Part shown: positions 41,155-52,506 of the stretch, in pieces
Layout: the number at the start of each line of letters is the position of its first letter
Numbering within the stretch: the stretch's first letter is position 1
NCBI GenBank assembly: GCA_903829815.1
Contig: CAIKRR010000076.1
Location: forward strand, 1 to 64,000
Reading direction: 5' to 3'
Source of the DNA: an uncultured Pseudomonadota bacterium
GTDB lineage: Bacteria; Pseudomonadota; Gammaproteobacteria; Burkholderiales; SG8-39
DNA length: 64,000 nt
Program-made: the position numbers and the translations under genes
The notes under the pieces: generated by a model
The model's input: only the letters and a program-made list of their open reading frames with translations
What the model was told of the DNA's origin: nothing
Database searches by the model: none

Positions 41155-43866
41155 ATGCGCGACCCCCTTCCCCAGACCATACGCCTGTCGGACTACCAGC
41201 CACCGGCCTGGCTCGCGCCATCGATCGACCTCACCATCACGATCGATGGCGAGATCGCCGAGGTGCTGGCCCGAACCCGATTCGAGCGCAATCCGGCCTC
41301 GCTCGATCACACCGGACCGCTGGTGCTTGACGGCGATGCGATCGAACCGGCGGCAATCATGGTCAACGGTGCGGCAGCAGCGCCAGGCACCTGGCACCTG
41401 GATCAGGACCGACTCATCATCGAACCACCCGACGATGCCTTCGAACTGACCATCCGGACCCTGCTCAAACCGGCTGAAAACACGCAACTGATGGGGCTCT
41501 ATGCCTCGCAAAGCGGCCTCTTCACCCAATGCGAAGCCCAGGGCTTTCGTCGCATCACCTTTGCCCTGGATCGCCCCGACGTGATGTCACGCTACACGGT
41601 GACGCTGCATGCCGAGCGCACCTCGCATCCGGTCCTGCTCTCGAATGGCAATTTCGACGCGGGCGGGGATGCACCCGGGGGGCGCCACTGGACACGCTGG
41701 GTCGATCCCTTTCCCAAGCCCTCCTACCTCTTTGCGCTGGTCGCCGGCCGACTCGATGTGCTCGAAGATCACTACATCACCCTGTCCGGTCGGCGCGTCG
41801 GTCTGTTCGTATATGTCGAACCGGGCAAGCTCGACCAGTGTGCCTTCGCCATGGAAGCGCTGAAGAAGGCGGCGCGCTGGGACGAGACGGTGTTTGGCCG
41901 CGAATTCGACCTCGAACGCTATTCGATCGTGGCCGTCGGTGACTTCAACATGGGCGCCATGGAAAACAAGGGGCTCAACATCTTCAACACGAAATTCGTG
42001 CTGGCTCGGCCGGACATCGCCACCGACAAGGACTTCGAGAACATCGACCGCGTCGTGGCTCACGAATACTTCCACAACTGGACCGGCAACCGCGTCACCT
42101 GCCGCGACTGGTTCCAGTTATCGCTCAAGGAAGGCCTCACGGTCTTTCGCGACCAGGAATTCGGTGCCGATCACTATTCGCGGCCGGTGCAGCGCATTCA
42201 GGAGGTGCGCACCCTGCGTGCTGCCCAGTTCCCCGAAGATGCCGGCCCGATGGCGCATCCGATACGGCCCGCTGCGTATATGGAGATCAGCAACTTCTAC
42301 ACGGCAACGGTGTACGAAAAGGGCGCTGAAGTGGTGCGCATGATCCATACGCTGCTCGGTCCGCAGCGTTTCCGCGCCGGCATGGATCTGTACTTTGCCC
42401 GGCACGATGGTCAGGCAGTCACCACCGAAGACTTCGTCTCAGCCATGGCCGATGCCTCCGGCGTGGATCTCGTTCAATTCAGCCGCTGGTACGAGAGCGC
42501 GGGTACGCCCCGACTGGCCGTCACGGCGATACACGATGCAGCAACCGCCACACTGTCGCTCACCGTTCGTCAGTCCTCGCCAGTCACGGCCTACGATCGC
42601 CAGAACGACACGAGCGCAGCACCTGCGAGCGACTCGATCGTGACTGCCAAGGCCCCCTTGCATATCCCGCTGGCGATCGGACTGGTTGGCCGCGATGGAC
42701 GAGATCTGGGCCTGCGGCTTGCCGGAGAACCCCCCCTCGCCAGCGACACGAGTGTGCGGGAACGCACCCGAGTGCTCTCGGTGACACAGGCCGAGCAGAC
42801 CTTCGTGTTCCACGAGGTACCCGAACGTCCGGTTCCATCACTGTTGCGCGAATTCTCGGCACCCGTGATTCTCGATCATGAGCAGACGGTGGCGGATCTG
42901 GCTCATCTGATGGCGCACGATTCGAACGCCTTCGCGCGCTGGGAAGCCGGGCAGCGTCTGGCGGCTGTGGCGATCCTCGGCGCGATCAATGCTCCTGATG
43001 CGTCGACCACGCATGCCGCAACCGCGGGCCTGGTCGAGGCAATCGGGCGACTGCTCGAGGACGCACTCGATGACCCGGCCTTCGCGGCCGAGGCCGTGAC
43101 ACTGCCATCGGAGGCTTCGCTGGCAGAGCAGATGGCAACGGTCGATCCAGAGGCGCTCCACCAGGCGCGTCGTGCGCTGCGCCAGAGCGTTGCGCGCGCG
43201 CATCGCGCACGCCTGCTGGAACTCCACCGCGCGCTGGCACCCCAAGGACCCTACTCGCCGGCGGCGGCCAGTGCCGGCCGGCGGTCGCTGCGAAACGCAG
43301 CACTGGGATTCCTGCTCGACCTCGACCACGATCAGGAAGCGATCGCGTTGTGCAACCAGCAATTCGACAGCGCCGACAACATGACCGATGCCATCGCGGC
43401 TCTGGGGTTGCTGGCGGGCATCGATCACCCCTCGCGACTGATGGCGCTCGAGCACTTCGCCACCCGCTGGCAGGGTGAAGCGCTGGTGATGGACAAGTGG
43501 TTCGCGGCCCAGGCGACATCGCGCCTGCCCGCCACACTGGATGCGGTGCGCGGCCTCATGCACCACGCGGCATTCGACATCCGCAATCCGAACAAGGTGC
43601 GAGCGCTGATCGGCTCGTTCTGCCACGCCAATCATCGTCACTTTCATGCTGTCGATGGCTCGGGCTACGCGTTCTGTGCAGCACAGGTGATTGCACTCGA
43701 TGCCCTGAACCCGCAGGTCGCGGCGCGACTGGCGCGCGCCTTCGACCGCTGGCGGCGGTTCGACGCACCGCGCGTGGCCTCGGCTCGCCAGGCACTCGTC
43801 TCGATACAGACGCATCCGGGACTCTCGCGCGACGTGACCGAGATCATTGCACGCGCGCTGGCGTGA
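41155..43866 (+). CDS. pepN: Aminopeptidase N
   Basis: GDFNMGAMENKGLNIFNTKFVL, VVAHEYFHNWTGNRVTCRDWFQLSLKEGLTVFRDQEF. Confidence 0.95.
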   Translation: MRDPLPQTIRLSDYQPPAWLAPSIDLTITIDGEIAEVLARTRFERNPASLDHTGPLVLDGDAIEPAAIMVNGAAAAPGTWHLDQDRLIIEPPDDAFELTIRTLLKPAENTQLMGLYASQSGLFTQCEAQGFRRITFALDRPDVMSRYTVTLHAERTSHPVLLSNGNFDAGGDAPGGRHWTRWVDPFPKPSYLFALVAGRLDVLEDHYITLSGRRVGLFVYVEPGKLDQCAFAMEALKKAARWDETVFGREFDLERYSIVAVGDFNMGAMENKGLNIFNTKFVLARPDIATDKDFENIDRVVAHEYFHNWTGNRVTCRDWFQLSLKEGLTVFRDQEFGADHYSRPVQRIQEVRTLRAAQFPEDAGPMAHPIRPAAYMEISNFYTATVYEKGAEVVRMIHTLLGPQRFRAGMDLYFARHDGQAVTTEDFVSAMADASGVDLVQFSRWYESAGTPRLAVTAIHDAATATLSLTVRQSSPVTAYDRQNDTSAAPASDSIVTAKAPLHIPLAIGLVGRDGRDLGLRLAGEPPLASDTSVRERTRVLSVTQAEQTFVFHEVPERPVPSLLREFSAPVILDHEQTVADLAHLMAHDSNAFARWEAGQRLAAVAILGAINAPDASTTHAATAGLVEAIGRLLEDALDDPAFAAEAVTLPSEASLAEQMATVDPEALHQARRALRQSVARAHRARLLELHRALAPQGPYSPAAASAGRRSLRNAALGFLLDLDHDQEAIALCNQQFDSADNMTDAIAALGLLAGIDHPSRLMALEHFATRWQGEALVMDKWFAAQATSRLPATLDAVRGLMHHAAFDIRNPNKVRALIGSFCHANHRHFHAVDGSGYAFCAAQVIALDALNPQVAARLARAFDRWRRFDAPRVASARQALVSIQTHPGLSRDVTEIIARALA

Positions 43867-43891
43867 GATAAGTCTCGGTCCACGATCGAAT

Positions 43892-43946
43892 CTGCCTTGT
43901 CTTGCCGCTTGTTGGCCGATATGAAGGGTTGGCATCGGCAAGGCAG
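43892..43946. repeat. Inverted-repeat region upstream of the HDOD gene
   Basis: CTGCCTTG (43892-43899) / CAAGGCAG (43939-43946) and CTTGCCG (43901-43907) / CGGCAAG (43936-43942). Confidence 0.6.
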
Positions 43947-43961
43947 ACGACAGGTAGAGAC

Positions 43962-44822
43962 ATGCTCACAAGCGCATTGCCCGGACTGACCGACTGGACT
44001 GCGCAACTGGCCGACACGGCACTTCCGGTACTGCGTCGAACCTGGCGCCGGATCGATGTGCTGACACAGGCGGCCGAGGAGACCAGCGCGCGCGATCTGG
44101 CCACGACGATTGCCAGTGACCCGCTGGCCACTCTGCGGCTCTTCGCCTTCATGGCGAGCCACCGGCAAGCGCGTCAACTGACCGAGATCACCAGCGTCGA
44201 GGGCTGCGTGGTGATGGCAGGTGTCCCGCCACTGCTGGATGACTTCGGCGCGGCACCTCAGATCGAGGACTATCTGCATGGTCGACCAGAAGCGCTGCGC
44301 GGCTTGTTACGCGTGGTGCGTCGATCGCATCACGCGGCACGACTCGCCTGGCTATTCGGCGCATGGCGCAACGACCACGACCCGGGCGCATTGGCAACCG
44401 CAGCGCTGCTGCACGACTTTGTCGAAACGCTGCTCTGGGCAGTAGCCCCCGACCTCGCGCTCCAGATGGACAGGCGCTTGCGCGAGGACTCGACGCTGCG
44501 CAGTCGCGTGGCGCAGCGGGCGGTACTCAATGTCGAGGTGAACGAGTTGCAGGTCGCACTCGCTTCGATCTGGCAATTGCCCGAACTCTACCGGGAGATG
44601 ATGGATGATTCGTCGGCACGCCACCCGCGCGCCCTGCTGGTCGTCCATACGGTGGCGCTTGCCCGTCATGCCGCGCTGGGCTGGGACAACGCCGCACTGC
44701 CAGACGACTACCGCGCTCTGGGCGGCTTGCTCAACACGAGCCCGGAACGGGTGCGAGCCATGGCCGAACCCCAGCAAGAGGGGCTGCGGGCCGATGTCGC
44801 CGACGAGGACAGCCCGCACTGA
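43962..44822 (+). CDS. HDOD-domain protein
   Basis: LPVLRRTWRRIDVLTQAAEETSARDLATTIASDPLATLRLFAFM, LLHDFVETLLWAVAP, ASIWQLPELYREMMDD. Confidence 0.75.
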   Translation: MLTSALPGLTDWTAQLADTALPVLRRTWRRIDVLTQAAEETSARDLATTIASDPLATLRLFAFMASHRQARQLTEITSVEGCVVMAGVPPLLDDFGAAPQIEDYLHGRPEALRGLLRVVRRSHHAARLAWLFGAWRNDHDPGALATAALLHDFVETLLWAVAPDLALQMDRRLREDSTLRSRVAQRAVLNVEVNELQVALASIWQLPELYREMMDDSSARHPRALLVVHTVALARHAALGWDNAALPDDYRALGGLLNTSPERVRAMAEPQQEGLRADVADEDSPH

Positions 44823-44904
44823 TTGGCGGACGACTGCGGGGCAATCGCAGCGCGTACCCGGCGAGTACCCGGCAGGATGATCGAATTCGGAGGAAAATAC
44901 GGCG

Positions 44905-46137
44905 GTGGACGCCTCACCCGACCCTGCCGCCTCACCTGACCCCGCGACGGCCGACGCCACCGGCCGCCGCGCCCTGATCACGTTGATCGCATTGACGGTG
45001 CTCGTGCACATCGTCTTCAACGGTTCACGCATCACGATCTCGCTCTACGCCATCTCTCTGGGCGCCGCACCGGCCACAGTGGGTCTGTTGCTTGGCCTGT
45101 TTGGCGCACTGCCGATGATCTTCTCGATCTCTGCCGGTCGGGTGATAGACCGGATCGGCGCACGAACACCCATGGTGACCGGCGCCATCATGGCCAGCGT
45201 CGGCGCACTGAGCGTTCCTCTGGTGCCGGGGTTGAATACGCTCTACTTTGCCAGCACGATGATCGGCGCCGGTTTCATGCTGTTCCAGATCGCCCAGCAG
45301 AACGTCGCGGGCTACATCGGCCGGCCGGAACAACGGGCGCTGAATTTCAGCCTGATCGCACTGGGCTTTTCGGTCTCCAACCTCATCGGCCCGCTGCTGG
45401 CGGGCGCGCTCATCGACCATGTCGGATCGGTCATGACCTTTGCCGCCATTGGCTGGATGCCGCTGGTAACCGCGGCCTGCCTTGCGTGGGGGATTCCGGC
45501 ACTACCCACGATCCCGAAGGCAAGGACACGAGAGCGTCGGCACCTCTTCGAGCTGTTCATGCATCGGGAGTTGCGCTTCGTCTACCTGAGCACGGGCCTG
45601 GTGTCGATGGCCTGGGATCTCTATGTGTTCGTGATGCCGATCTACTGCTCTCGCATCGGGCTGTCGGCCACGCGCATCGGCCTGGTGATCGGCACCTTTG
45701 CATTCGCGACCTTCCTGGTTCGCACCGCCATCCCGATGCTGGTGCGACGACTCAATGCCTGGCAGATGTTGCGCATGGCGCTGGGGGTGAGCAGCGCGGT
45801 CTACTTCCTGTTTCCACTCACCGACCAGACGACCCTGCTGATGGTCCTGTCCTTTGTTCTCGGTCTGGGCCTTGGCAGCGCGCAGCCGATGGTGATGGCC
45901 TTGCTGCACGACACCACCCCCGAGGGACGCGTGGGCGAAGCAGTGGGGCTGCGCTCGACCTTGATGAACACCAGCCAGACGGGTCTGCCGCTGATGTTCG
46001 GGCTGCTCGGTTCGGCACTGGGCATGACCCCGGTCTTCTGGACCGTGGCTGCGCTGCAGTTGGCAGGCTGCGAGATGATCCGACGGCATCACGCTCGGCA
46101 GCAGGTCGATCGACTGAAGAGCGCGCACCGAGACTGA
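44905..46137 (+). CDS. Major facilitator superfamily transporter
   Basis: About 12 hydrophobic segments; SAGRVIDRIGARTPMVTGAI; duplicated MFS fold. Confidence 0.88.
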   Translation: MDASPDPAASPDPATADATGRRALITLIALTVLVHIVFNGSRITISLYAISLGAAPATVGLLLGLFGALPMIFSISAGRVIDRIGARTPMVTGAIMASVGALSVPLVPGLNTLYFASTMIGAGFMLFQIAQQNVAGYIGRPEQRALNFSLIALGFSVSNLIGPLLAGALIDHVGSVMTFAAIGWMPLVTAACLAWGIPALPTIPKARTRERRHLFELFMHRELRFVYLSTGLVSMAWDLYVFVMPIYCSRIGLSATRIGLVIGTFAFATFLVRTAIPMLVRRLNAWQMLRMALGVSSAVYFLFPLTDQTTLLMVLSFVLGLGLGSAQPMVMALLHDTTPEGRVGEAVGLRSTLMNTSQTGLPLMFGLLGSALGMTPVFWTVAALQLAGCEMIRRHHARQQVDRLKSAHRD

Positions 46138-46191
46138 AGCACCGACAGGTCTGATGCGGGTTCGCGCAGGATGCAGGATCAGGCGGGCATG

Positions 46192-46226
46192 AAAAAAGCC
46201 GGGGAGCCTGCCTCCCCGGCTTTTTC
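46192..46226. terminator. Rho-independent bidirectional terminator
   Basis: AAAAAA-GCCGGGGAG-CCTGC-CTCCCCGGC-TTTTT: 9-bp GC stem flanked by A- and T-tracts, between convergent genes. Confidence 0.93.
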
Positions 46227-46255
46227 CTGTCGGTCAGAGACCGTGAGCGCGTGGC

Positions 46256-46636
46256 CTACTTGAGGTGTGCGCTGATCAGCTTGGTCATCTCGAACATGTC
46301 GACGACCTTCTTGCCACCGAACACGGCTGCAAGCTTGGCATCGGCATTGATGCTGCGCTTGTTCTTCGCATCCTGCAGCTTGTTCTTCTTGATGTATTCC
46401 CACACCTTGCTGGTGACTTCGGTACGCGGCAGGGCCTTCGCACCGACGATGGCAGCCAGTTCGGCCGACGGGGTCAGCGGCTTCATGAATGCAGCATTGG
46501 GCGTGCGCTTGGCTGCTGCTTTCTTGGCCGGAGCCTTCTTGGCGGGGACTGTCTTCGCAGCCACTTTCTTGGCCGGGACTTTCTTGGCCGGGGCTTTTTT
46601 CGCCGGGGCCTTCTTTGCTGCTTTCTTGGTTGCCAT
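46256..46636 (-). CDS. SWIB/MDM2-domain protein with Lys/Ala-rich histone H1-like N-terminal tail
   Basis: MATKKAAKKAPAKKAPAKKVPAKKVAAKTVPAKKAPAKKAAAK followed by SWIB domain LPRTEVTSKVWEYIKKNKLQDAKNKRSINADAKLAAVFGGKKVVDMFEMTKLISAHL. Confidence 0.92.
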   Translation of the reverse strand: MATKKAAKKAPAKKAPAKKVPAKKVAAKTVPAKKAPAKKAAAKRTPNAAFMKPLTPSAELAAIVGAKALPRTEVTSKVWEYIKKNKLQDAKNKRSINADAKLAAVFGGKKVVDMFEMTKLISAHLK

Positions 46637-46905
46637 GTACAGGAATCTCCAATAGAGAACCGGATTTGCCGGGGACCTCACGCACCAACGCAAGGGGCCG
46701 CTGGAGAATGCCCCTGCAAGATTTGTTTGTCAATTACGCGACAGAGTGAAATCGCACTCGTTTCCCTATGAGAATCGACGATGACGTGCACGCTACACGC
46801 AACAGTCGTCCACCGACTGCACAAGGTGCATGACCCGATACCCGGGGACCGCGATTGCGCGCGCTAGAATCTGACAACCTCAGTTGCTGCCAACGGGACC
46901 GTTCC

Positions 46906-47544
46906 ATGACCCTGCCTCTGGCCGATCTTCGGCGCGAATACACCCATGCAAGCCTCGACTCGGCTGATGTGGCCACCGATCCGATCGAGCAGTTCTCGGC
47001 ATGGATGGGGCAAGCCCTCGACGCTGCCGTTGCCGAGCCCACGGCAATGGCGCTCGCCACCGTCAACACGCAAGGCCATCCGGTATCGCGCATCGTCCTG
47101 CTCAAGGGCTTTGACGCAAGCGGACTGGTGTTCTACACCAACTACCAGAGTGCCAAAGGCCGCGAGTTGGCAGCACATCCGCATGCAGCCGCGCTCTTCT
47201 TCTGGGTCGAACTCGAGCGCCAGGTGCGCGTCGAAGGAACGATCGAACAGGTATCGGCAGCACAGTCAGATGCCTACTTTGCGAGCCGTCCTCTGGGCAG
47301 CCGAATCGGCGCAATAGCCTCGCCACAGAGCGAGGTGGTACCTGACCGACTGGCGCTCGAGCAGCGATACGCGTTGACTGCATCACTGCAGGGCGAGGCA
47401 CCCGTACGTCCAGACCACTGGGGCGGCTACCGACTCAGGCCGGAACGGCTCGAATTCTGGCAAGGCCGTCCCAACCGCTTGCACGACCGCATCGCCTATC
47501 GTCGGACAAGCGACGGCTGGACCATCGAACGACTGGCGCCATGA
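46906..47544 (+). CDS. pdxH: Pyridoxamine 5'-phosphate oxidase
   Basis: [94 protein letters not shown]. Confidence 0.95.
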   Translation: MTLPLADLRREYTHASLDSADVATDPIEQFSAWMGQALDAAVAEPTAMALATVNTQGHPVSRIVLLKGFDASGLVFYTNYQSAKGRELAAHPHAAALFFWVELERQVRVEGTIEQVSAAQSDAYFASRPLGSRIGAIASPQSEVVPDRLALEQRYALTASLQGEAPVRPDHWGGYRLRPERLEFWQGRPNRLHDRIAYRRTSDGWTIERLAP

Positions 47545-47924
47545 ATGGCTGCGCGCGGGCAAGCATCATGGCAGGTGCGATGGCACTGCTGCTGGGGGTT
47601 CTCGCTGGTGCCTTCGGCGCGCATGCACTCGCGCAGCGCCTGACGCCTGCAATGCTCGGCGTGTTCCGCACCGCGGTTGACTACCAACTGGTGCATGGCC
47701 TCGGGCTCATTCTTGTCGGTCTGCTGGCCGACCGAGCGGCCAGCGCACGCCTGCTTGCCTGGACCGCCGCTTGCATGACGGCGGGCATCGTGCTCTTTTC
47801 CGGGTCGCTCTATCTGCTTGCGCTGGGTGCACCTCGCAACCTCGGCGTGCTGGCACCTGTCGGTGGCACCGCATTCCTGGTGGCCTGGGCACTAGTCGGT
47901 CTGAGTGCATGGCGATCGCGCTGA
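47541..47924 (+). CDS. DUF423 family small membrane protein
   Basis: [48 protein letters not shown] overlap with pdxH. Confidence 0.88.
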   Translation: MNGCARASIMAGAMALLLGVLAGAFGAHALAQRLTPAMLGVFRTAVDYQLVHGLGLILVGLLADRAASARLLAWTAACMTAGIVLFSGSLYLLALGAPRNLGVLAPVGGTAFLVAWALVGLSAWRSR

Positions 47925-47939
47925 GCACTTCGACGGGCT

Positions 47940-48827
47940 TCAGCGAGAAGCCCCGAGCAGTCTCGCAACCTCGTCCTCGTCGCGCTCCCTGGCCAGATCA
48001 GCCGGGCTCTGACCGGCACGGTTGAATACACCCCGACTGGCCTTGCGTGCGATCAGCAAGCGCACGGTCTCCCGATGACCTCCGGCGGCGGCCAGATGCA
48101 GGGCCGTGTTGCCATTGACGTCAGTCGTATCGATGAGCGCACCGGCATCGAGCAGTCGTTGCACCGCGGCCGTCGACCCGGCACCCGCGGCCCAGAAGAG
48201 AGGGCTCTCGCCATCCTTGTTCAAGCGAGTGGTCCAGCCGCCTGCCTGCACCAGGCTGTCTATGACGGCTATGCTGCCCCCCAGCGCGGCGCCATGCATC
48301 GGGGTGGTGCCATCCAGCGCACGAGCGTTCGCGTCGGCACCCCGAGCGATCAGCAGGCGAACAAGCTCGACCTCGCCCGACTCGGCCGCATAGTAGAGCG
48401 GCGTATAACCCCTTGCATCAGGATGATCGGGGGGCGCCCCTGCGGCGAGCAGCACGCGGGCAACCTCGGTCAATCCACGCTCGGCAGCCCGATGCAGCAA
48501 GGCGCGTCCTTCAGCATCGAGCGCCACCGGGTCGGCACCCGCCGCCAGTGCGCTGCGCAGGTGTCCCGGGTCGTCGAAGAGCGATTCGTCGGCTGCAGCA
48601 GCGGGCGTTGCGCCAACGCCTGTTGCCATACCCGCCGTTGCCTGGCCCGTGCCCGGCAGCCCAGGCGCCTTGCCAGCCTGCGCATGCGCCTGCAGCGGCC
48701 CCAAAAGCACGGTGGCGAGCGCGATGGCAGCGAGCCCGCGAGCGAACCGCAGCAATCGTGGCAATCGGCCGCAGGCATGCGAAGAACGCACACGGAGACC
48801 ATCAAGAAAGGGCAGGTCAAATGGCAT
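47940..48827 (-). CDS. Exported ankyrin-repeat protein
   Basis: Predicted signal peptide (ARGLAAIALATVLLGPLQAHAQA) then repeated ankyrin motifs (GRALLHRAAERGLTEVARVLLAAGA; GYTPLYYAAESGEVELVRLLIARGADANA; GNTALHLAAAGGHRETVRLLIARKA). Confidence 0.9.
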   Translation of the reverse strand: MPFDLPFLDGLRVRSSHACGRLPRLLRFARGLAAIALATVLLGPLQAHAQAGKAPGLPGTGQATAGMATGVGATPAAAADESLFDDPGHLRSALAAGADPVALDAEGRALLHRAAERGLTEVARVLLAAGAPPDHPDARGYTPLYYAAESGEVELVRLLIARGADANARALDGTTPMHGAALGGSIAVIDSLVQAGGWTTRLNKDGESPLFWAAGAGSTAAVQRLLDAGALIDTTDVNGNTALHLAAAGGHRETVRLLIARKASRGVFNRAGQSPADLARERDEDEVARLLGASR

Positions 48828-48909
48828 GCGGTAGATATTACACAGACAGGCTGGCACCATCGCGATGAGGAAGCCGTTTCCAGAGCGCAGTTTTCAAAGA
48901 GAATGCCCG

Positions 48910-50331
48910 ATGATCAGAGATGCCTGCACGCTGTCCCGAACAGTTCTCTGCAGCTCACGGCTCCCCCGGAAACCCGGTCTGCTCCGGATGGGCGTGACAG
49001 CACTCTGCCTGCTCGGACTGATGGCCAGCACCCTGCCGGCCCGTGCGGCCGATGGCATCCCAGCCGCACCGAGCGACGCCAGCAGCGTCGACAACACGCA
49101 GGTGCAGATGCAGAGCACCTATGTGTTCCAGCGCAAGCCCGGCTTTGCCAGCGCCTACAGCGCCACGAACAGCCTGCGCGCTGACGCGGAGCGCAGTTAC
49201 ACCAGTACCACGACCGGTTACTTCGGACTGCGCCCCTGGCAAGGTGGCGAGGTCTACGCCAACGTCGAGGTCACGCAAGGCCTGCCGGCCTCGGGGCTGG
49301 TGGGCCTCGGCGGGTTCAGCAATGGCGAAGCCACCCGAGCCTCCAGTTCGAGCCCGAAGATCTACCGCCAGAGGCTCTTCCTGCGCCAGACGGTCGGGAT
49401 GGGCAATGGCAGTGAAAGCCTTGCCCGTGAGGCCAACCAGATGGCCTCCATCGTCGATCACGACCGCCTGGTCTTTACCGCTGGCAACTTCTCGCTGCTC
49501 GACATCCTTGACGACAATGCCTATGCCAAGGACCCACGCCTGCAGTTCCTGAACTGGTCGAACATGACCTACGCCGCGTATGACTACGCCGCTGATGCGC
49601 GCGGTTTTGGCTGGGGTGCCGCCGCCGAATGGTACTCGGGCGACTGGGTCATCCGCTTTGCCCGCATGACCGCACCGCGCGACCCGAATGCTCTGGCCAT
49701 CGATTACGCCATCACCCGTCATTACGGCGATCAGATCGAGATCGATCACGGCCACAGCCTGGGCGAACTGCCCGGGCGAGTACGGCTGCTTGCCTACCGC
49801 AACCGGGCGCGGCTTGCGACCTTCAAGGATGCCCTTGCCGCTGGCAGCGCGAACCCTGATGCGCAACCGGCCTTGCTCGGTGCACGGACCGGCGACCACA
49901 TCAAGACCGGCATCGGCGTGAACCTCGAACAGGCACTGTCGGAATCGACCGGCGTCTTCGTCCGTGCCATGACCAGTGACGGTCGCACCGAGACCATGGC
50001 CTTCACCGAAGCCGATCGCTCGATTGCCGCCGGCGTTTCCATCCGCGGCACCCACTGGCATCGTGCACAGGACACGATAGGGCTGGCGCTGATGCAGAAC
50101 CGGCTATCGGCAGATCGTCGCGACTATCTCGCGGCGGGCAACCTGTCGTTCTTCATCGGCGATGGCGGGCTGCGCTACCGGCCGGAGTCGATCCTCGAGA
50201 CGTACTACAGCCTTGCCCTGAACCGCCACCTGACACTCTCGATCGATTACCAGCACATCGCCAATCCTGCCTACAACGCCGATCGCGGGCCGGTACATTT
50301 TCTTGGCGTACGAGGCCATCTGGAGTTCTAG
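48910..50331 (+). CDS. Outer-membrane porin-like beta-barrel protein (carbohydrate-porin-like)
   Basis: Signal peptide ending LPARAAD; alternating beta-strand pattern; C-terminal HFLGVRGHLEF ending in Phe. Confidence 0.7.
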   Translation: MIRDACTLSRTVLCSSRLPRKPGLLRMGVTALCLLGLMASTLPARAADGIPAAPSDASSVDNTQVQMQSTYVFQRKPGFASAYSATNSLRADAERSYTSTTTGYFGLRPWQGGEVYANVEVTQGLPASGLVGLGGFSNGEATRASSSSPKIYRQRLFLRQTVGMGNGSESLAREANQMASIVDHDRLVFTAGNFSLLDILDDNAYAKDPRLQFLNWSNMTYAAYDYAADARGFGWGAAAEWYSGDWVIRFARMTAPRDPNALAIDYAITRHYGDQIEIDHGHSLGELPGRVRLLAYRNRARLATFKDALAAGSANPDAQPALLGARTGDHIKTGIGVNLEQALSESTGVFVRAMTSDGRTETMAFTEADRSIAAGVSIRGTHWHRAQDTIGLALMQNRLSADRRDYLAAGNLSFFIGDGGLRYRPESILETYYSLALNRHLTLSIDYQHIANPAYNADRGPVHFLGVRGHLEF

Positions 50332-50395
50332 CAACGGGCCGCAGCCGAATCTGCTAGCCTGAACGGTAATCGTCAGGACAGCATGGAGGAGACAC

Positions 50396-51403
50396 ATGGC
50401 CGCTCGACGCCGCCCCTGGACCGCGCGAGGCGCATGCGCAACGAGCTTGTGCCTCGTGCTTGCAGCACTGACCGGCAGCCCGGTCGGGGCTGCCCCTGCC
50501 GACACCTTCCCGTCGCGATCGATCCGGCTGGTCGTGCCCTTCCCGCCAGCCGGTGCCACCGACATCCTGGCACGAGCCGTTGCCAACGATCTGCAGAAAA
50601 CCTGGGGCCAGAGCGTGGTGGTCGAGAACCGACCCGGCGCCGGCGGCAATCTGGGCGCCGACCAGGTGGCCAAGGCAAACCCCGACGGTCACACGCTGGT
50701 GATGGGCACCGTGGGCACCCACGGCATCAACGTGTCGCTCTACGCGCGCATGCCCTACGATGCGGTACGTGACTTTGCACCGGTCACCCTGGTTGCATCC
50801 GTGCCCAATCTGCTGGTGGTGCATCCCTCGGTGCCTGCCACGAGCGTCCGAGAACTGATCGAACTGGCGCGCGCCCAACCAGGAGCGCTCAATTATGCCT
50901 CGAGCGGCAACGGCACCTCGATTCACCTGTCGGGCGAACTCTTCAAGTCGATGGCCAACGTGCAGATCACGCATGTGCCCTTCAATGGCAGCGGACCAGC
51001 CATCAGCGCCCTCATCTCTGGCCAGGTACAGGCCATGTTCGACAACATGCCCTCGGCCCTGCCACAGGCCAAGTCGGGGCGAGTGCGGCCACTGGCCGTC
51101 ACCAGTGCGCATCGGTCGCCGGCATTGCCCGACATACCCACTATTGCCGAGGCGGGTCTGCCCGGCTACGAGGCCAGTTCCTGGTTCGGCATCCTCGCAC
51201 CGGCAGGCACGCCACGCGACATTGTGGCAAAGCTCAATGCCGGCATCGTGCGCGGCTTGCAGTCGCCCGAAACCCGCGATCGACTCTCGGGCCAGGGAGC
51301 AGAACCGGTCGGCGACTCGCCCGAGCACTTTGCCGATTTCATCCGCAGCGAAATCGCCAAGTGGGCACTGGTAGTGAAGGCGGCCGGCGCCCGGGTAGAC
51401 TGA
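50396..51403 (+). CDS. Tripartite tricarboxylate transporter (Bug-type) substrate-binding protein
   Basis: FPSRSIRLVVPFPPAGATDILARAVANDLQKTWGQSVVVENRPGAGGNLGADQVAKANPDGHTLVMG; GGAGGAG upstream of the ATG. Confidence 0.93.
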   Translation: MAARRRPWTARGACATSLCLVLAALTGSPVGAAPADTFPSRSIRLVVPFPPAGATDILARAVANDLQKTWGQSVVVENRPGAGGNLGADQVAKANPDGHTLVMGTVGTHGINVSLYARMPYDAVRDFAPVTLVASVPNLLVVHPSVPATSVRELIELARAQPGALNYASSGNGTSIHLSGELFKSMANVQITHVPFNGSGPAISALISGQVQAMFDNMPSALPQAKSGRVRPLAVTSAHRSPALPDIPTIAEAGLPGYEASSWFGILAPAGTPRDIVAKLNAGIVRGLQSPETRDRLSGQGAEPVGDSPEHFADFIRSEIAKWALVVKAAGARVD

Positions 51404-51423
51404 GCGCAGCCCGGCGCTGGTAG

Positions 51424-52494
<1,071 letters not shown>

Positions 52495-52506
52495 CCTTGG
52501 AAGCAC

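Noticed and set aside
42838-43941. 367-aa minus-strand ORF
   Set aside because: Antisense to pepN with low-complexity, Arg/Cys-rich translation.
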